Source: a virus. From it: a stretch of DNA of 64,000 nt. Positions 25,441-33,287 of the stretch are shown here, in pieces; positions within the stretch are counted from its first letter, which is position 1; every line of letters begins with the position of its first letter. Position numbers and translations under genes: made by a program. The stretch lies in the IMG/VR virus record IMGVR_UViG_3300042301_003612, positions 19,559 through 83,558 of that record. One strand, given 5' to 3'. The notes beneath the pieces were generated by a model. The model was not told where the DNA came from, made no database searches, and saw only the letters and a list, made by a program, of their open reading frames with translations.

Positions 25441-26988
25441 ATGAAAAACACAAATAACAAATACCTTGATAATTTGGTCGCTAGATTGGTTAAAGAAACC
25501 TTAGAGGAAAGAACCGATGAGTTAACTACCAAGATAAATGAATTAGGTGGTATGGATGATGGTCATCCTAAATTTGGTAAGTTAAATTTAAATAAAATGT
25601 CAGATGAAGACTTAAATGACTTAATGAGTTCTAATGTTGAAGGTGATGACGACGACTATAAAGACCGAAGTGCGTATAAACCATATTATGGTGAAGAAGA
25701 TGGTGACGATGATTTCCAAGACGATGATTTCCAATACAATGGTGACATTGACAATGACTTTGATAATGATGAGGAATTAGACGAATCATCAGAAGTATGT
25801 GAATGTGGTGGTGGTATGTATGAAGGTATTTGTGAAGAATGTGGTTATAGTAAAGTAGACGAAGGAATTGATGATGAAGAAGACCTTAATGGTAAATTTG
25901 ATTATGTTGAGGAAGAAGTTGATTTTGAAGATGAGGAAGAAATTGAAGACGAGACTCAATCAGAAGATAAAGAGGCTTGCAAGTACCATATGGATAATTT
26001 TGGTCCTGAGGACAAAAGAACACAACAGTTCTGTGGTTCAAATAAAATGGGTTTAAACAAATTTAAATTCTCAATGAATGAAAGATTAAAAGGTCGACAA
26101 AGAAATATTGACAAAAACAAAAATGGTAAAATTGATTCTGAAGATTTTGAAATGTTAAGAAAAGGTGAGACTAAAGAAGGTAAAATGAATGAGAAATTAA
26201 AAGGTCGACAAAGAAATATTGACAAAAACAAAAATGGTAAAATTGATTCTGAAGATTTTGAAATGTTAAGAAAAGGTGAGACTAAAGAAGGTAAAAAATC
26301 TGTTAAACTTTCTGAGAACGAAATGATTGATTTAATAGAAAAACTTGTTAGAGAAGAAAATGCTGGCAAAAAACAAACTAATAATATTAAAAGTGCCGGA
26401 AAACCTAAAGGACTTACAAAATACGAACAAATTCACACTAAAGATGGTAAAGAAAATGATAACTATCTTAAGGATGTTTCTAAAAAAATGAAAGATTATT
26501 TAAAAGACGGTTCTAAAGGTGATTTTGATATGAACCCTAAAATGTTTCCTAAAGGAAATGGTGAATTAGCAACAATGAAAAAGAAAGCATATATCCCATC
26601 AACTGCGGTTGAGGACTACGTTGACAACTTTACGGCTGCTGCGTTAGAAAATTTAGATTACGATGGTATCCATGCAAATGAAGAATGGGTAACAGATAAC
26701 ATCGAAGGTTCTTCAAGAACAGGTAATAACCCTGAATGGGCTAACACGGGGGAATCTGATGTGAACAAAAAACGTAACAAAATCAGAAAAGATAATATGT
26801 TGGCTAAACTTAAGAGAAAGGCCTACAACAAATCACCACAACCAGTTGTTAACGATACTGCGGGTGAAGATAAAGGTAGTGTGATTATGGCTAAATTAGA
26901 GTCAACTGAACCAAAACAAGCGAAACAAATTAATGAAGAGTTTGATAGAATGAAATCTTTAATAGGTTACAATCAAAAAACTCAATAA
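25441..26988 (+). CDS. Acidic virion protein, zinc knuckle and EF-hand repeats
   Basis: 515 residues from the ATG at 25441, chosen because it follows the GATATTTATA element; an in-frame ATG at 25372 would add 23 residues. The N-terminus has a leader-like helix (LDNLVARLVKETLEE). An acidic region holds a zinc knuckle (Cys120, 122, 131, 134). Two consecutive identical 37-residue units (212-285) each contain DKNKNGKIDSED, a canonical EF-hand calcium loop. A second leader-like segment lies at 286-306 (VKLSENEMIDLIEKLVREE). The C-terminus is NEEFDRMKSLIGYN. Probably a processed prohead-core or internal protein. Confidence 0.65.
   Translation: MKNTNNKYLDNLVARLVKETLEERTDELTTKINELGGMDDGHPKFGKLNLNKMSDEDLNDLMSSNVEGDDDDYKDRSAYKPYYGEEDGDDDFQDDDFQYNGDIDNDFDNDEELDESSEVCECGGGMYEGICEECGYSKVDEGIDDEEDLNGKFDYVEEEVDFEDEEEIEDETQSEDKEACKYHMDNFGPEDKRTQQFCGSNKMGLNKFKFSMNERLKGRQRNIDKNKNGKIDSEDFEMLRKGETKEGKMNEKLKGRQRNIDKNKNGKIDSEDFEMLRKGETKEGKKSVKLSENEMIDLIEKLVREENAGKKQTNNIKSAGKPKGLTKYEQIHTKDGKENDNYLKDVSKKMKDYLKDGSKGDFDMNPKMFPKGNGELATMKKKAYIPSTAVEDYVDNFTAAALENLDYDGIHANEEWVTDNIEGSSRTGNNPEWANTGESDVNKKRNKIRKDNMLAKLKRKAYNKSPQPVVNDTAGEDKGSVIMAKLESTEPKQAKQINEEFDRMKSLIGYNQKTQ
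26074..26295 (+). repeat. Two tandem 111-base repeats (EF-hand units)
   Basis: Copies at 26074-26184 and 26185-26295 differ only at a few positions near their starts and at the junction. Each encodes 37 residues containing one calcium-loop motif. Near identity at the DNA level indicates a recent duplication. Confidence 0.9.
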
Positions 26989-27016
26989 TTTACAAACACA
27001 TAATATAACTTATAAT

Positions 27017-27050
27017 TTCTCCATAGACTAACTCTATGGAGAATTTTTTT
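27017..27050 (+). terminator. Intrinsic terminator overlapping a start codon
   Basis: TTCTCCATAGA and TCTATGGAGAA form a perfect 11-base stem followed by seven T. The ATG of the next gene (27036) lies inside the 3' arm. Confidence 0.85.
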
Positions 27051-27503
27051 AATTACATATCAAATCCGTTAACTCCTGAGGATGTTGACATCTGGTTTAG
27101 GGTAAATAATATCATACCTGAAAAAATAGAGTTATTTTCCGACTTCTCACATTCCCTGAACATATTAATTGTTGAAACTTATTTAGGTGAGAATAACACC
27201 GCAAATGAAACCAAAATTGTTATGTCGTTAGACGATAATCACAAACATTTTGAATGGTGTTGGAATAAAATAATTGATAACTTTACTAAAGAGAATATTA
27301 GATTCCAACCAATTGGTGACCACTACGAATACTTCCAATCATTTTTTGTTGATATCTTTTATAATCAAAGTGACGTTAAAATTAGACATTCTATTGATAG
27401 TTACCTCAACGACCTTTTTGACACCAAAAAATCTTTCACTAAATCTGATTTAGATATGATATTAACCATATATAAAGTGTTAGATAAAAATCTTAAAATT
27501 TAA
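27036..27503 (+). CDS. Hypothetical protein (155 aa)
   Basis: Acidic alpha/beta protein with many aromatic residues (MENFFNYISNPLTPEDVDIW, then HKHFEWCWNKII). No family recognised. Its start codon sits in the 3' arm of a terminator hairpin, and the T tract encodes residues 3-6; the next in-frame ATG is about 65 codons later, so this start is probably real. Expression would require readthrough or an unfolded hairpin. Confidence 0.6.
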   Translation: MENFFNYISNPLTPEDVDIWFRVNNIIPEKIELFSDFSHSLNILIVETYLGENNTANETKIVMSLDDNHKHFEWCWNKIIDNFTKENIRFQPIGDHYEYFQSFFVDIFYNQSDVKIRHSIDSYLNDLFDTKKSFTKSDLDMILTIYKVLDKNLKI

Positions 27504-27585
27504 AAAATACCTTTATAGTGTTTACTATAGACCAAAAAAAATTATTTTATAATAAAACAATAAATAAACTAATTGAATTTTAAAA

Positions 27586-27762
27586 ATGGAAACATTAGAA
27601 CAAATTAAAACACTAACTGAAGAATTGTCACAAGAAGTGGCCAAATTCTTTAAAGGTAATAAAAGTGCGGGTACTAGAGCTAGAAAAAACGCTCATGACT
27701 TGAAAAATTTATTACAAACACTAAGAACTGAAATACTTGAAGAAAGAAAAAAACCTCAATAA
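27586..27762 (+). CDS. Histone H1-like protein Hc1
   Basis: 58 residues: helical acidic start (METLEQIKTLTEELSQEVAK), then GNKSAGTRARKNAHDLKNLL. The KGNKxAGTRARK segment with a following leucine helix is the signature of the small Hc1-type histone H1-like proteins common in Bacteroidota. It would bind or compact DNA, of the host or inside the capsid. Too short for most ORF cut-offs. The stop overlaps the next ATG by one base (TAATG). Confidence 0.72.
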   Translation: METLEQIKTLTEELSQEVAKFFKGNKSAGTRARKNAHDLKNLLQTLRTEILEERKKPQ

Positions 27763-27950
27763 TGCATAATTTAAATGCAATATATTTGTTTTTATTTATC
27801 TTTTCGGTTCTGACCGTAATTAGAACGGTCGCTAGGTTTATAAGTACCCTATTACAGAACCCACCAAGTCAACTAAAATTGACTAGGTGGGAACTTATAC
27901 ACTTAGGATTATCACTATCCTATGTCATAACCTATTTTATTAAAAATTAA
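27762..27950 (+). CDS. Small membrane protein (62 aa)
   Basis: Two hydrophobic segments (about 5-25 and 45-60) joined by a charged loop. Start is coupled to the Hc1 stop. A strong hairpin (27860-27891) lies within the coding sequence of the loop. Holin-like in size and topology, but not next to the endolysin. Confidence 0.55.
   Translation: MHNLNAIYLFLFIFSVLTVIRTVARFISTLLQNPPSQLKLTRWELIHLGLSLSYVITYFIKN
27860..27891 (+). other. Strong hairpin inside a coding sequence
   Basis: CCCACCAAGTCAA and TTGACTAGGTGGG are 13-base arms with one mismatch and a six-base loop (CTAAAA). There is no T tract. Possible RNA processing or regulatory structure within the membrane-protein gene. Confidence 0.5.
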
Positions 27951-27952
27951 TT

Positions 27953-28402
27953 ATGAGTTTATATAAAGAGTTTTCAACATTACTTCCATACATACAGTCT
28001 GTAAGGAAACTTAAAAACTATTTAAGTTTTGACGTTAGTTTTCCTAAAACATGGAAATTACCTAAAAAATATATTGAAGAAGATAAAATTTTAGAACAAG
28101 AAAGTACTATTATTGATAATAGATTTTTTTCTTTTGTATCTGAGATAACTGAAGAAGGTGTTGAAAACACATCTAAAAATATTCAAAATATTATTAAATA
28201 TAATTTAGAAAGAGAAGAGAAAGAAAAATTATTCCAAAATAAAGTAGATGAATTAAAGCATATTTTTGAAAAACAAAATCTTAAAAACTTAAAAAGTTTA
28301 CAATTTGAAATAAAAAATAATAAATTAGAACTTGAATACGATGAAGAAGAGCTCGAAGGTGCTAGAGTGGTTCCAGAACGAATTAACAAAGGACAAGATT
28401 GA
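27953..28402 (+). CDS. Hypothetical protein (149 aa)
   Basis: N-terminal region with YIQSVRKLKNYLSFDVSFPK and KLPKKY, then a long Glu/Lys-rich coiled coil. No recognised family. Two bases after the small membrane protein; overlaps the next gene by about 60 bases. Confidence 0.6.
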   Translation: MSLYKEFSTLLPYIQSVRKLKNYLSFDVSFPKTWKLPKKYIEEDKILEQESTIIDNRFFSFVSEITEEGVENTSKNIQNIIKYNLEREEKEKLFQNKVDELKHIFEKQNLKNLKSLQFEIKNNKLELEYDEEELEGARVVPERINKGQD

Positions 28403-28535
28403 TTTAGATAAAGGAAAGTCTGATTTAATCAACCAAATTAAAAAATTAAAAAAGGAAGAAATACTTCCTAAAATACCTCAAACCCCTGAAAAAATATCAC
28501 TATGGAAGAGAATCAAAAAAGTATTGATGGGATAA
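28341..28535 (+). CDS. Small basic helical protein (64 aa)
   Basis: Starts at ATG 28341; an upstream TTG at 28332 is in frame. Lys-rich helices (DLINQIKKLKKEEILPKIP) and a basic end (WKRIKKVLMG). It overlaps both neighbours in other frames, indicating tight packing. Function unknown. Confidence 0.5.
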   Translation: MKKSSKVLEWFQNELTKDKIDLDKGKSDLINQIKKLKKEEILPKIPQTPEKISLWKRIKKVLMG

Positions 28536-28816
28536 TTGAAAAATTAGCGTTAGTTGCTGATGCGATTGACAGTTTATTTCCTGATGGAAAATCCGCAATC
28601 GCCTTTGAACTTAAATCAGAAGATTTTAAAAGAGTTCAAAATAACTTTCGACAAGTTGACCATACACATAAACAATTCAAAATAGTTATTTCAAATACCG
28701 AATTTATGTTTTTGTTGGATGGGTTGTTGATTGACGAAACAGATAGGTTTTCGGAAACCCTTTCTCAGATAAAATTAAATAAAGATACTTCCTCTGAGCA
28801 GTTGAATAATCTTTAA
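28502..28816 (+). CDS. Hypothetical protein (104 aa)
   Basis: Mixed alpha/beta small protein (IEKLALVADAIDSLFPDGKS; KQFKIVISNTEFMFLLDG). Overlaps the preceding gene by 34 bases, and its last 113 bases overlap the minus-strand gene at 28704. Both members of the convergent overlap have coding-like composition. No family recognised. Confidence 0.55.
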   Translation: MEENQKSIDGIIEKLALVADAIDSLFPDGKSAIAFELKSEDFKRVQNNFRQVDHTHKQFKIVISNTEFMFLLDGLLIDETDRFSETLSQIKLNKDTSSEQLNNL

Positions 28817-29351
28817 CAAACATACAATCACTTCTTTTTTGAGATATGAAATTTTCAGAAAGATTATCTAATAGTCTTGATGAATCATCATCATTTTTTA
28901 ATGTGAATAAATTATAATTGTCATCGTTTTGTACAATTACTTTATTATTTAATTTAGATATCATTTTTAAACCAGGTGGGTCTAAATATTTTTTAATAAA
29001 ATCATTGATTGTTATTCTAGTATTGGTGGAATAGTCAACAATAAGTTCCTCTAAATTATATTTTGATATTTTGATAATTGAGAAATCATTATCGTCTAAG
29101 TCAACTTTAACCTGTCTACCAAAAACATCTTTCATATACATTGGTGACAAAGTTCCTGATGTTTTTTCTAACAATGCTAATTCATACAATGATTCGTAAC
29201 CATTTTCATATTTTTTATCAAAAAAAATGGAATTACTTTTCTCAACCAATAAATTATATAACTCATTTGCTTTTTTATGTGTTTTAAATTTATTGATTAT
29301 TTTCTTTTTTACTTTATTCTTAAACAGTACTACTTGATAGTTGTATGACAT
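28704..29351 (-). CDS. Hypothetical protein (215 aa)
   Basis: Begins MSYNYQVVLFKNKVKKKIIN with FKTHKKANELYNLL, a beta hairpin plus helix pattern, and continues as an alpha/beta protein ending with KYLYLILSEKGFPKTYLF. No recognised family or catalytic motif. Its 3' end overlaps the convergent plus-strand gene by 113 bases. It is divergent from dnaJ, with a 49-base A/T-rich spacer containing TATATTTG on the minus strand. Confidence 0.6.
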   Translation of the reverse strand: MSYNYQVVLFKNKVKKKIINKFKTHKKANELYNLLVEKSNSIFFDKKYENGYESLYELALLEKTSGTLSPMYMKDVFGRQVKVDLDDNDFSIIKISKYNLEELIVDYSTNTRITINDFIKKYLDPPGLKMISKLNNKVIVQNDDNYNLFTLKNDDDSSRLLDNLSENFISQKRSDCMFVKDYSTAQRKYLYLILSEKGFPKTYLFRQSTTHPTKT

Positions 29352-29400
29352 TGAAAAATGATAATATTAACTAAATTAGTTTCAAAACAAATATAAGTAA

Positions 29401-30324
29401 ATGAGTATGGATAATTTTTACAATACAATAGGGGTTAATGAAACCGCAACACAAGATGAGATTAAAAAAGCTTACCGTAAATTAGCAATTGAACATCATC
29501 CAGATAAAGGTGGTGATGAAAATAAATTTAAAAAAATTTCGGAAGCCTACGATACTTTAGGTGACGAGATTAAAAGAAGTCAATATGACAATCAAAGGCA
29601 AAATCCTTTTAATAACATGGGAGGTGGAGGATTCAACCCATTTGAAGATTTGTTTAAAGGAGCATTTCATACTCAAAGAAGACGAACTGTTCCTGATAAA
29701 GTAATTGAAGTTCAGATTAGTGCTCTTGAATCGTTTATTGCGGGGGATAAGGTAATTAGTTATTCAAGACAACATATGTGTAATGATTGTGTTGGACAAG
29801 GTGGAGATAGAGACACTTGTAATGTATGTAATGGAGATGGATTTATTGTTCAAAAAATTGGTGGAAGTATGTTTTCTCAGGTGGTTAGACAAACGTGTAA
29901 CAAATGTAAAGGGAATGGATTCGCCTATAAAAAAACTTGTGGTACTTGCCACGGACAAACAACTAGGTCTGAAACGGAATCAATTAAGATTAAATTACCA
30001 CATGGGATTGATGATGGACAATTTTTAAGGTTACAAGGTAAAGGTGATTATAAAGATGGTATGTATGGTAATTTGGTTATTAGAGTTAAAGTGATGTCTG
30101 AAAATAATTTTGAAAAACTTGGGGATGATTTAATCTATAACGCTTATTTTGATTTAAATGGGTTACACAGTGATAATTTAGAGATTCCGCATCCACAAGG
30201 GAATATATCAATTAAATTACCAACTCAATTTGATACATCAAAACCCCTTAGAGTTAAATCTAAAGGGTATAATAATGTTGGTGATATGTTTGTTAAACTT
30301 TTTGTTAGGTTTAACCGTAATTAA
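29401..30324 (+). CDS. dnaJ: DnaJ-family co-chaperone (type I)
   Basis: 307 residues. J domain with HPD at 33-35, a Gly/Phe-rich linker (GGGGFNPFEDLF), a four-knuckle zinc domain (CNDC, CNVC, CNKC, CGTC) and a C-terminal peptide-binding region (LPHGIDDGQFLRLQGKGDY). All parts of a class I DnaJ are present, though the C-terminal domain is shorter than in bacterial DnaJ of about 370 residues. It stimulates DnaK, so the phage may tune the host chaperone for capsid assembly. It overlaps the convergent gene at 30321 by four bases. Confidence 0.88.
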   Translation: MSMDNFYNTIGVNETATQDEIKKAYRKLAIEHHPDKGGDENKFKKISEAYDTLGDEIKRSQYDNQRQNPFNNMGGGGFNPFEDLFKGAFHTQRRRTVPDKVIEVQISALESFIAGDKVISYSRQHMCNDCVGQGGDRDTCNVCNGDGFIVQKIGGSMFSQVVRQTCNKCKGNGFAYKKTCGTCHGQTTRSETESIKIKLPHGIDDGQFLRLQGKGDYKDGMYGNLVIRVKVMSENNFEKLGDDLIYNAYFDLNGLHSDNLEIPHPQGNISIKLPTQFDTSKPLRVKSKGYNNVGDMFVKLFVRFNRN

Positions 30325-30524
30325 TTTGTGAAGTAATTTTGAGCTTCGTGTATTAATTTTATAGTCCCGTATATTGCGGCAAATAAAATATAGAATGATA
30401 TTGCAATTAAAAACCACTGTTGTTTTCGGAATTTACCACAAGAACTACATTTTTTTGTTGATTTAGAGGATTTACCTGTATTAATTTCGGTTTCATCAAT
30501 TACTGTTCCTTCGACTGTATCCAT
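30321..30524 (-). CDS. Small membrane protein with CxxC
   Basis: 67 residues. A KKCSSCGKFRKQQW zinc-knuckle-like segment (about 25-38) directly precedes one transmembrane helix (WFLIAISFYILFAAIYG). N-terminus Thr/Glu-rich. Function unknown. Confidence 0.55.
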   Translation of the reverse strand: MDTVEGTVIDETEINTGKSSKSTKKCSSCGKFRKQQWFLIAISFYILFAAIYGTIKLIHEAQNYFTN

Positions 30525-30642
30525 TGTTTTTTAAATTTAAATAGTTTATGACCCAAAAGTAATCTAAAAATACATTAAAGTAAAATACCTAAAACATTTG
30601 CCTTTTTGGTTTTTTTCACTTATACTTTTAAAAAAAATAACT

Positions 30643-31482
30643 ATGCTATCATACATCGGAGGTAAAAGTAAAATTGGAAAGTGGATTGTCCCTTTCTACC
30701 CTGAGGATATGGAGACGTACGTAGAAACATTCGGAGGGATGTTTTGGTGTTTCTTCAACATGGATTTATCCAAATATCCAAATCTTAAAGAAGTCGTATA
30801 TAACGACTTCAATCCATTAAATTATAACTTGTTTCAATGTGTTAAAAATCCTAAACTATTATTGGATGCGATTAATGCAATACCATGTCAACAATTTGGT
30901 GAAGAAATTACACCGTCAATTTACAAAGAACAATTTATCAGCTTCCAAGCTGAAATATTTGCCGATAATTACAGCGTACAACCTGGCGATTATGTTGTTG
31001 CCGCGAAATATGCTTACGTATTAACACAAGTATTTAGTGGTAGTAAACCTGAAACGAGTGGTTTTATTGACTTAAAAGGTAAGTATAAATCAAAATACCT
31101 TACATTTAGAGATAAGTTATCTAAACCTGAATGGGTTGAACATTTTTTAAAGATAACCAAGGTTGAGAATATGGATTTTGAGGATGTTATTAAAAAATAT
31201 GACTCACCAACAACATATATCTATTTGGACCCACCTTATTGGAAAACGGAAAATTATTACAATAATCATGACTTTGATAGAGATGACCATGAGAGATTGG
31301 CTAATGTATTAAAAGATATTAAAGGTAAATTTAGTTTATCTTATTATGACTTTGAATTATTACATACTTGGTTTCCTGAACCAAAATATCGATGGGAGAA
31401 AAAAGAATTCGCCAAAGCTGCGGCGGCTAAAAAAGGTAAGACTCAAAACATGGGGGAAGAACTTTTAATTATGAATTACTAA
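30643..31482 (+). CDS. Dam-type N6-adenine DNA methyltransferase
   Basis: 279 residues from ATG 30643; the frame is open 15 codons upstream but without a better start. YIGGKSKIG (residues 4-12) is the SAM-binding motif of the D12 class and YLDPPYW (Asp196-Tyr199) is catalytic motif IV. The domain between them would recognise the target. It methylates adenine in a short DNA sequence, probably against host restriction or to mark phage DNA. No cognate nuclease is adjacent. Target sequence unknown. Confidence 0.82.
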   Translation: MLSYIGGKSKIGKWIVPFYPEDMETYVETFGGMFWCFFNMDLSKYPNLKEVVYNDFNPLNYNLFQCVKNPKLLLDAINAIPCQQFGEEITPSIYKEQFISFQAEIFADNYSVQPGDYVVAAKYAYVLTQVFSGSKPETSGFIDLKGKYKSKYLTFRDKLSKPEWVEHFLKITKVENMDFEDVIKKYDSPTTYIYLDPPYWKTENYYNNHDFDRDDHERLANVLKDIKGKFSLSYYDFELLHTWFPEPKYRWEKKEFAKAAAAKKGKTQNMGEELLIMNY

Positions 31483-31508
31483 ATAATGGATTATTTCTTA
31501 ATTCTGAA

Positions 31509-31516
31509 TATTTATA
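31509..31516 (+). promoter_or_regulatory. Late-promoter-like element TATTTATA
   Basis: AATATTTATATTAAAAACAT upstream of the ATG at 31532; spacing and sequence almost the same as at 25419. Confidence 0.55.
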
Positions 31517-31531
31517 TTAAAAACATTTAAA

Positions 31532-32908
31532 ATGAGAATAACAACATTACTTTCGAATTTAATAGTAGAACAATCTAGATTTCAGGTTTTATTTGATAAA
31601 TTAGTTAAACCTGCCACTAAATCTAAAAATATTGAGACAGGAAAAAAACCAAAAGGTATTATGGATTTTGAAACCCTAAAGGCGATTATCCTTGCTGACC
31701 CAACAACTAGAGTACCTGAAGGTAAAGATATAGACACTTTATCCATGGAAGATATGGAAAGAGTTAAAGTTGGTAAATACTCACAATGGTTACTTAAAAA
31801 CTATGTTAGTCCTCAGATTGAAACTGATGATGAAGTTGATTTTAAAAGTCCTGCATATCAAAAGTCTTTAGTTGAAGGCCGAAGATTATTCATGGAGGAT
31901 TTATATAAAACTACCGCTGATTTAGTTAAGTTTGAAAAGGCTAAACCCTATTTACCCCAAGAACAAAGAGACATCAATAAATTTACGGTAACATCATTAT
32001 TTGATACTTTAAAAGATTTTCAAATTCCTGAAAAGAAAAGGGGTGAACTTGAAAAGAAAGAAGCTAAAAAATCAAGAGAAGGTTTTAACCACGCTGGTGG
32101 TAAAATCGTTTATGAAGGTCCAAATTGGACAATGATTAAAATTGAAGACCAAGGTAGTGTTGGTAAAGACGCGGCGGTTTACTATGGTGGATTCCATGAG
32201 TACGACCAAGGAGAATCAAGATGGTGTACGTCATCACCTGGATTAACTTATTTTAATGGATACATTAAAGATGGCCCATTATATGTCGTATTTCCAAATG
32301 ATGACAAAGGTTTAGTTGGTAAAAAAACAGGTTTACCACAAGAAAGATTCCAATTCCATTTCCCTTCAAATCAGTTTATGGATAGACATGACAGACAAAT
32401 TAATTTAGTTGAATATTTGAACGGACCTATGTCTGAACTCAAGGACTTCTTCAAACCTGAATTTGCGAAAGGATTAGTAACTAAAGGTGGTAATAAGGTT
32501 GAAATTAACTATCCTGATAGTTCTGCGGGTAAATTTGTTGCTTTATATGGATTTGATGAATTATTTGATAGTTTACCTGAAAATATAGAACACTTATTAA
32601 TTAATAACAAATCAAAAGAAGAGATTGCGTTAACAGTTCCTGAGTCTTTAGGTAGATTCAAAGACTTACAAGCATTGTTATTACAAAATATCGCTAAAAC
32701 ATTACCTGAGTCAATCGGTCAATTACAGAATTTAAATTTCTTGGCGTTACCGTCAAATAAATCGTTACAAAGTTTACCTGAATCAATTGCTGATATACCA
32801 GGTTTAGCGTTTATTAACTTAAAAGATAGTAACCCTGGTGTTAAAATACCTGAAAGATTAAAAGAAAAACTATCTGATGAAGGTAGTGGGTTTTATTATG
32901 TAAACTAA
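31532..32908 (+). CDS. Leucine-rich-repeat virion-associated protein
   Basis: 458 residues. The N-terminus MRITTLLSNLIVEQSRFQ resembles the leader family, with IVEQ as a possible processing site. The middle contains GESRWCTSSPGLTYFNGYI, a W-C-T motif seen in several uncharacterised phage proteins. C-terminal residues about 345-440 hold three or four leucine-rich repeats (LPENIEHLLI, VPESLGRFKDLQALLL, LPESIGQLQNLNFLAL). LRRs suggest protein binding. A late-type element precedes it. Function unknown. Confidence 0.65.
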   Translation: MRITTLLSNLIVEQSRFQVLFDKLVKPATKSKNIETGKKPKGIMDFETLKAIILADPTTRVPEGKDIDTLSMEDMERVKVGKYSQWLLKNYVSPQIETDDEVDFKSPAYQKSLVEGRRLFMEDLYKTTADLVKFEKAKPYLPQEQRDINKFTVTSLFDTLKDFQIPEKKRGELEKKEAKKSREGFNHAGGKIVYEGPNWTMIKIEDQGSVGKDAAVYYGGFHEYDQGESRWCTSSPGLTYFNGYIKDGPLYVVFPNDDKGLVGKKTGLPQERFQFHFPSNQFMDRHDRQINLVEYLNGPMSELKDFFKPEFAKGLVTKGGNKVEINYPDSSAGKFVALYGFDELFDSLPENIEHLLINNKSKEEIALTVPESLGRFKDLQALLLQNIAKTLPESIGQLQNLNFLALPSNKSLQSLPESIADIPGLAFINLKDSNPGVKIPERLKEKLSDEGSGFYYVN

Positions 32909-32937
32909 TTTACTTATTTTTTTACAAAAATAATGTT

Positions 32938-33228
32938 ATGGGAAATGTTGACGTAGACATATATGTTAATCAGTTTATATCATTTTTTGATAAAAACCCT
33001 GAAGAGTTAAAAATTTTAATCGGTGATGTGGATAAAAATGAATTTTATCTTAAAGTTACTGAACAATGTTATGTTAATGTTGAAAATGGGGAAGAAATTT
33101 CTTTAACAAGGCCTCAGATACTTAAAATAATTGTTAAACTTAGAAAGAGTGAAATTACTATCTTTGAAAAAACTAAGATTTACGAAATTCACCAAAAAAC
33201 AAAATTCGGAAACATTTGTTTAAATTAA
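32938..33228 (+). CDS. Hypothetical protein (96 aa)
   Basis: Compact alpha/beta protein starting MGNVDVDIYVNQFISFFDKN and containing ISLTRPQILKIIVKL, a helix-turn pattern. Looks like a conserved small phage protein, but no family can be named. Confidence 0.55.
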   Translation: MGNVDVDIYVNQFISFFDKNPEELKILIGDVDKNEFYLKVTEQCYVNVENGEEISLTRPQILKIIVKLRKSEITIFEKTKIYEIHQKTKFGNICLN

Positions 33229-33238
33229 ATTTGGTAAT

Positions 33239-33253
33239 ATGAATGGTATTCAT
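33239..33253 (+). promoter_or_regulatory. Possible operator dyad
   Basis: ATGAAT-GGT-ATTCAT is a perfect six-base dyad 35 bases before the DUF932 gene, in an otherwise plain A/T-rich leader. Could bind a regulator; weak evidence. Confidence 0.25.
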
Positions 33254-33287
33254 TACTTTTGTATTATAAATTTAAAAACAACAAAAT

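Noticed and set aside
26074-26295. Recombination-generated assembly artefact from the duplicated 111 bases
   Set aside because: The two copies differ at a few positions and stay in frame, which fits a genuine recent duplication, although long reads would be needed to be certain.
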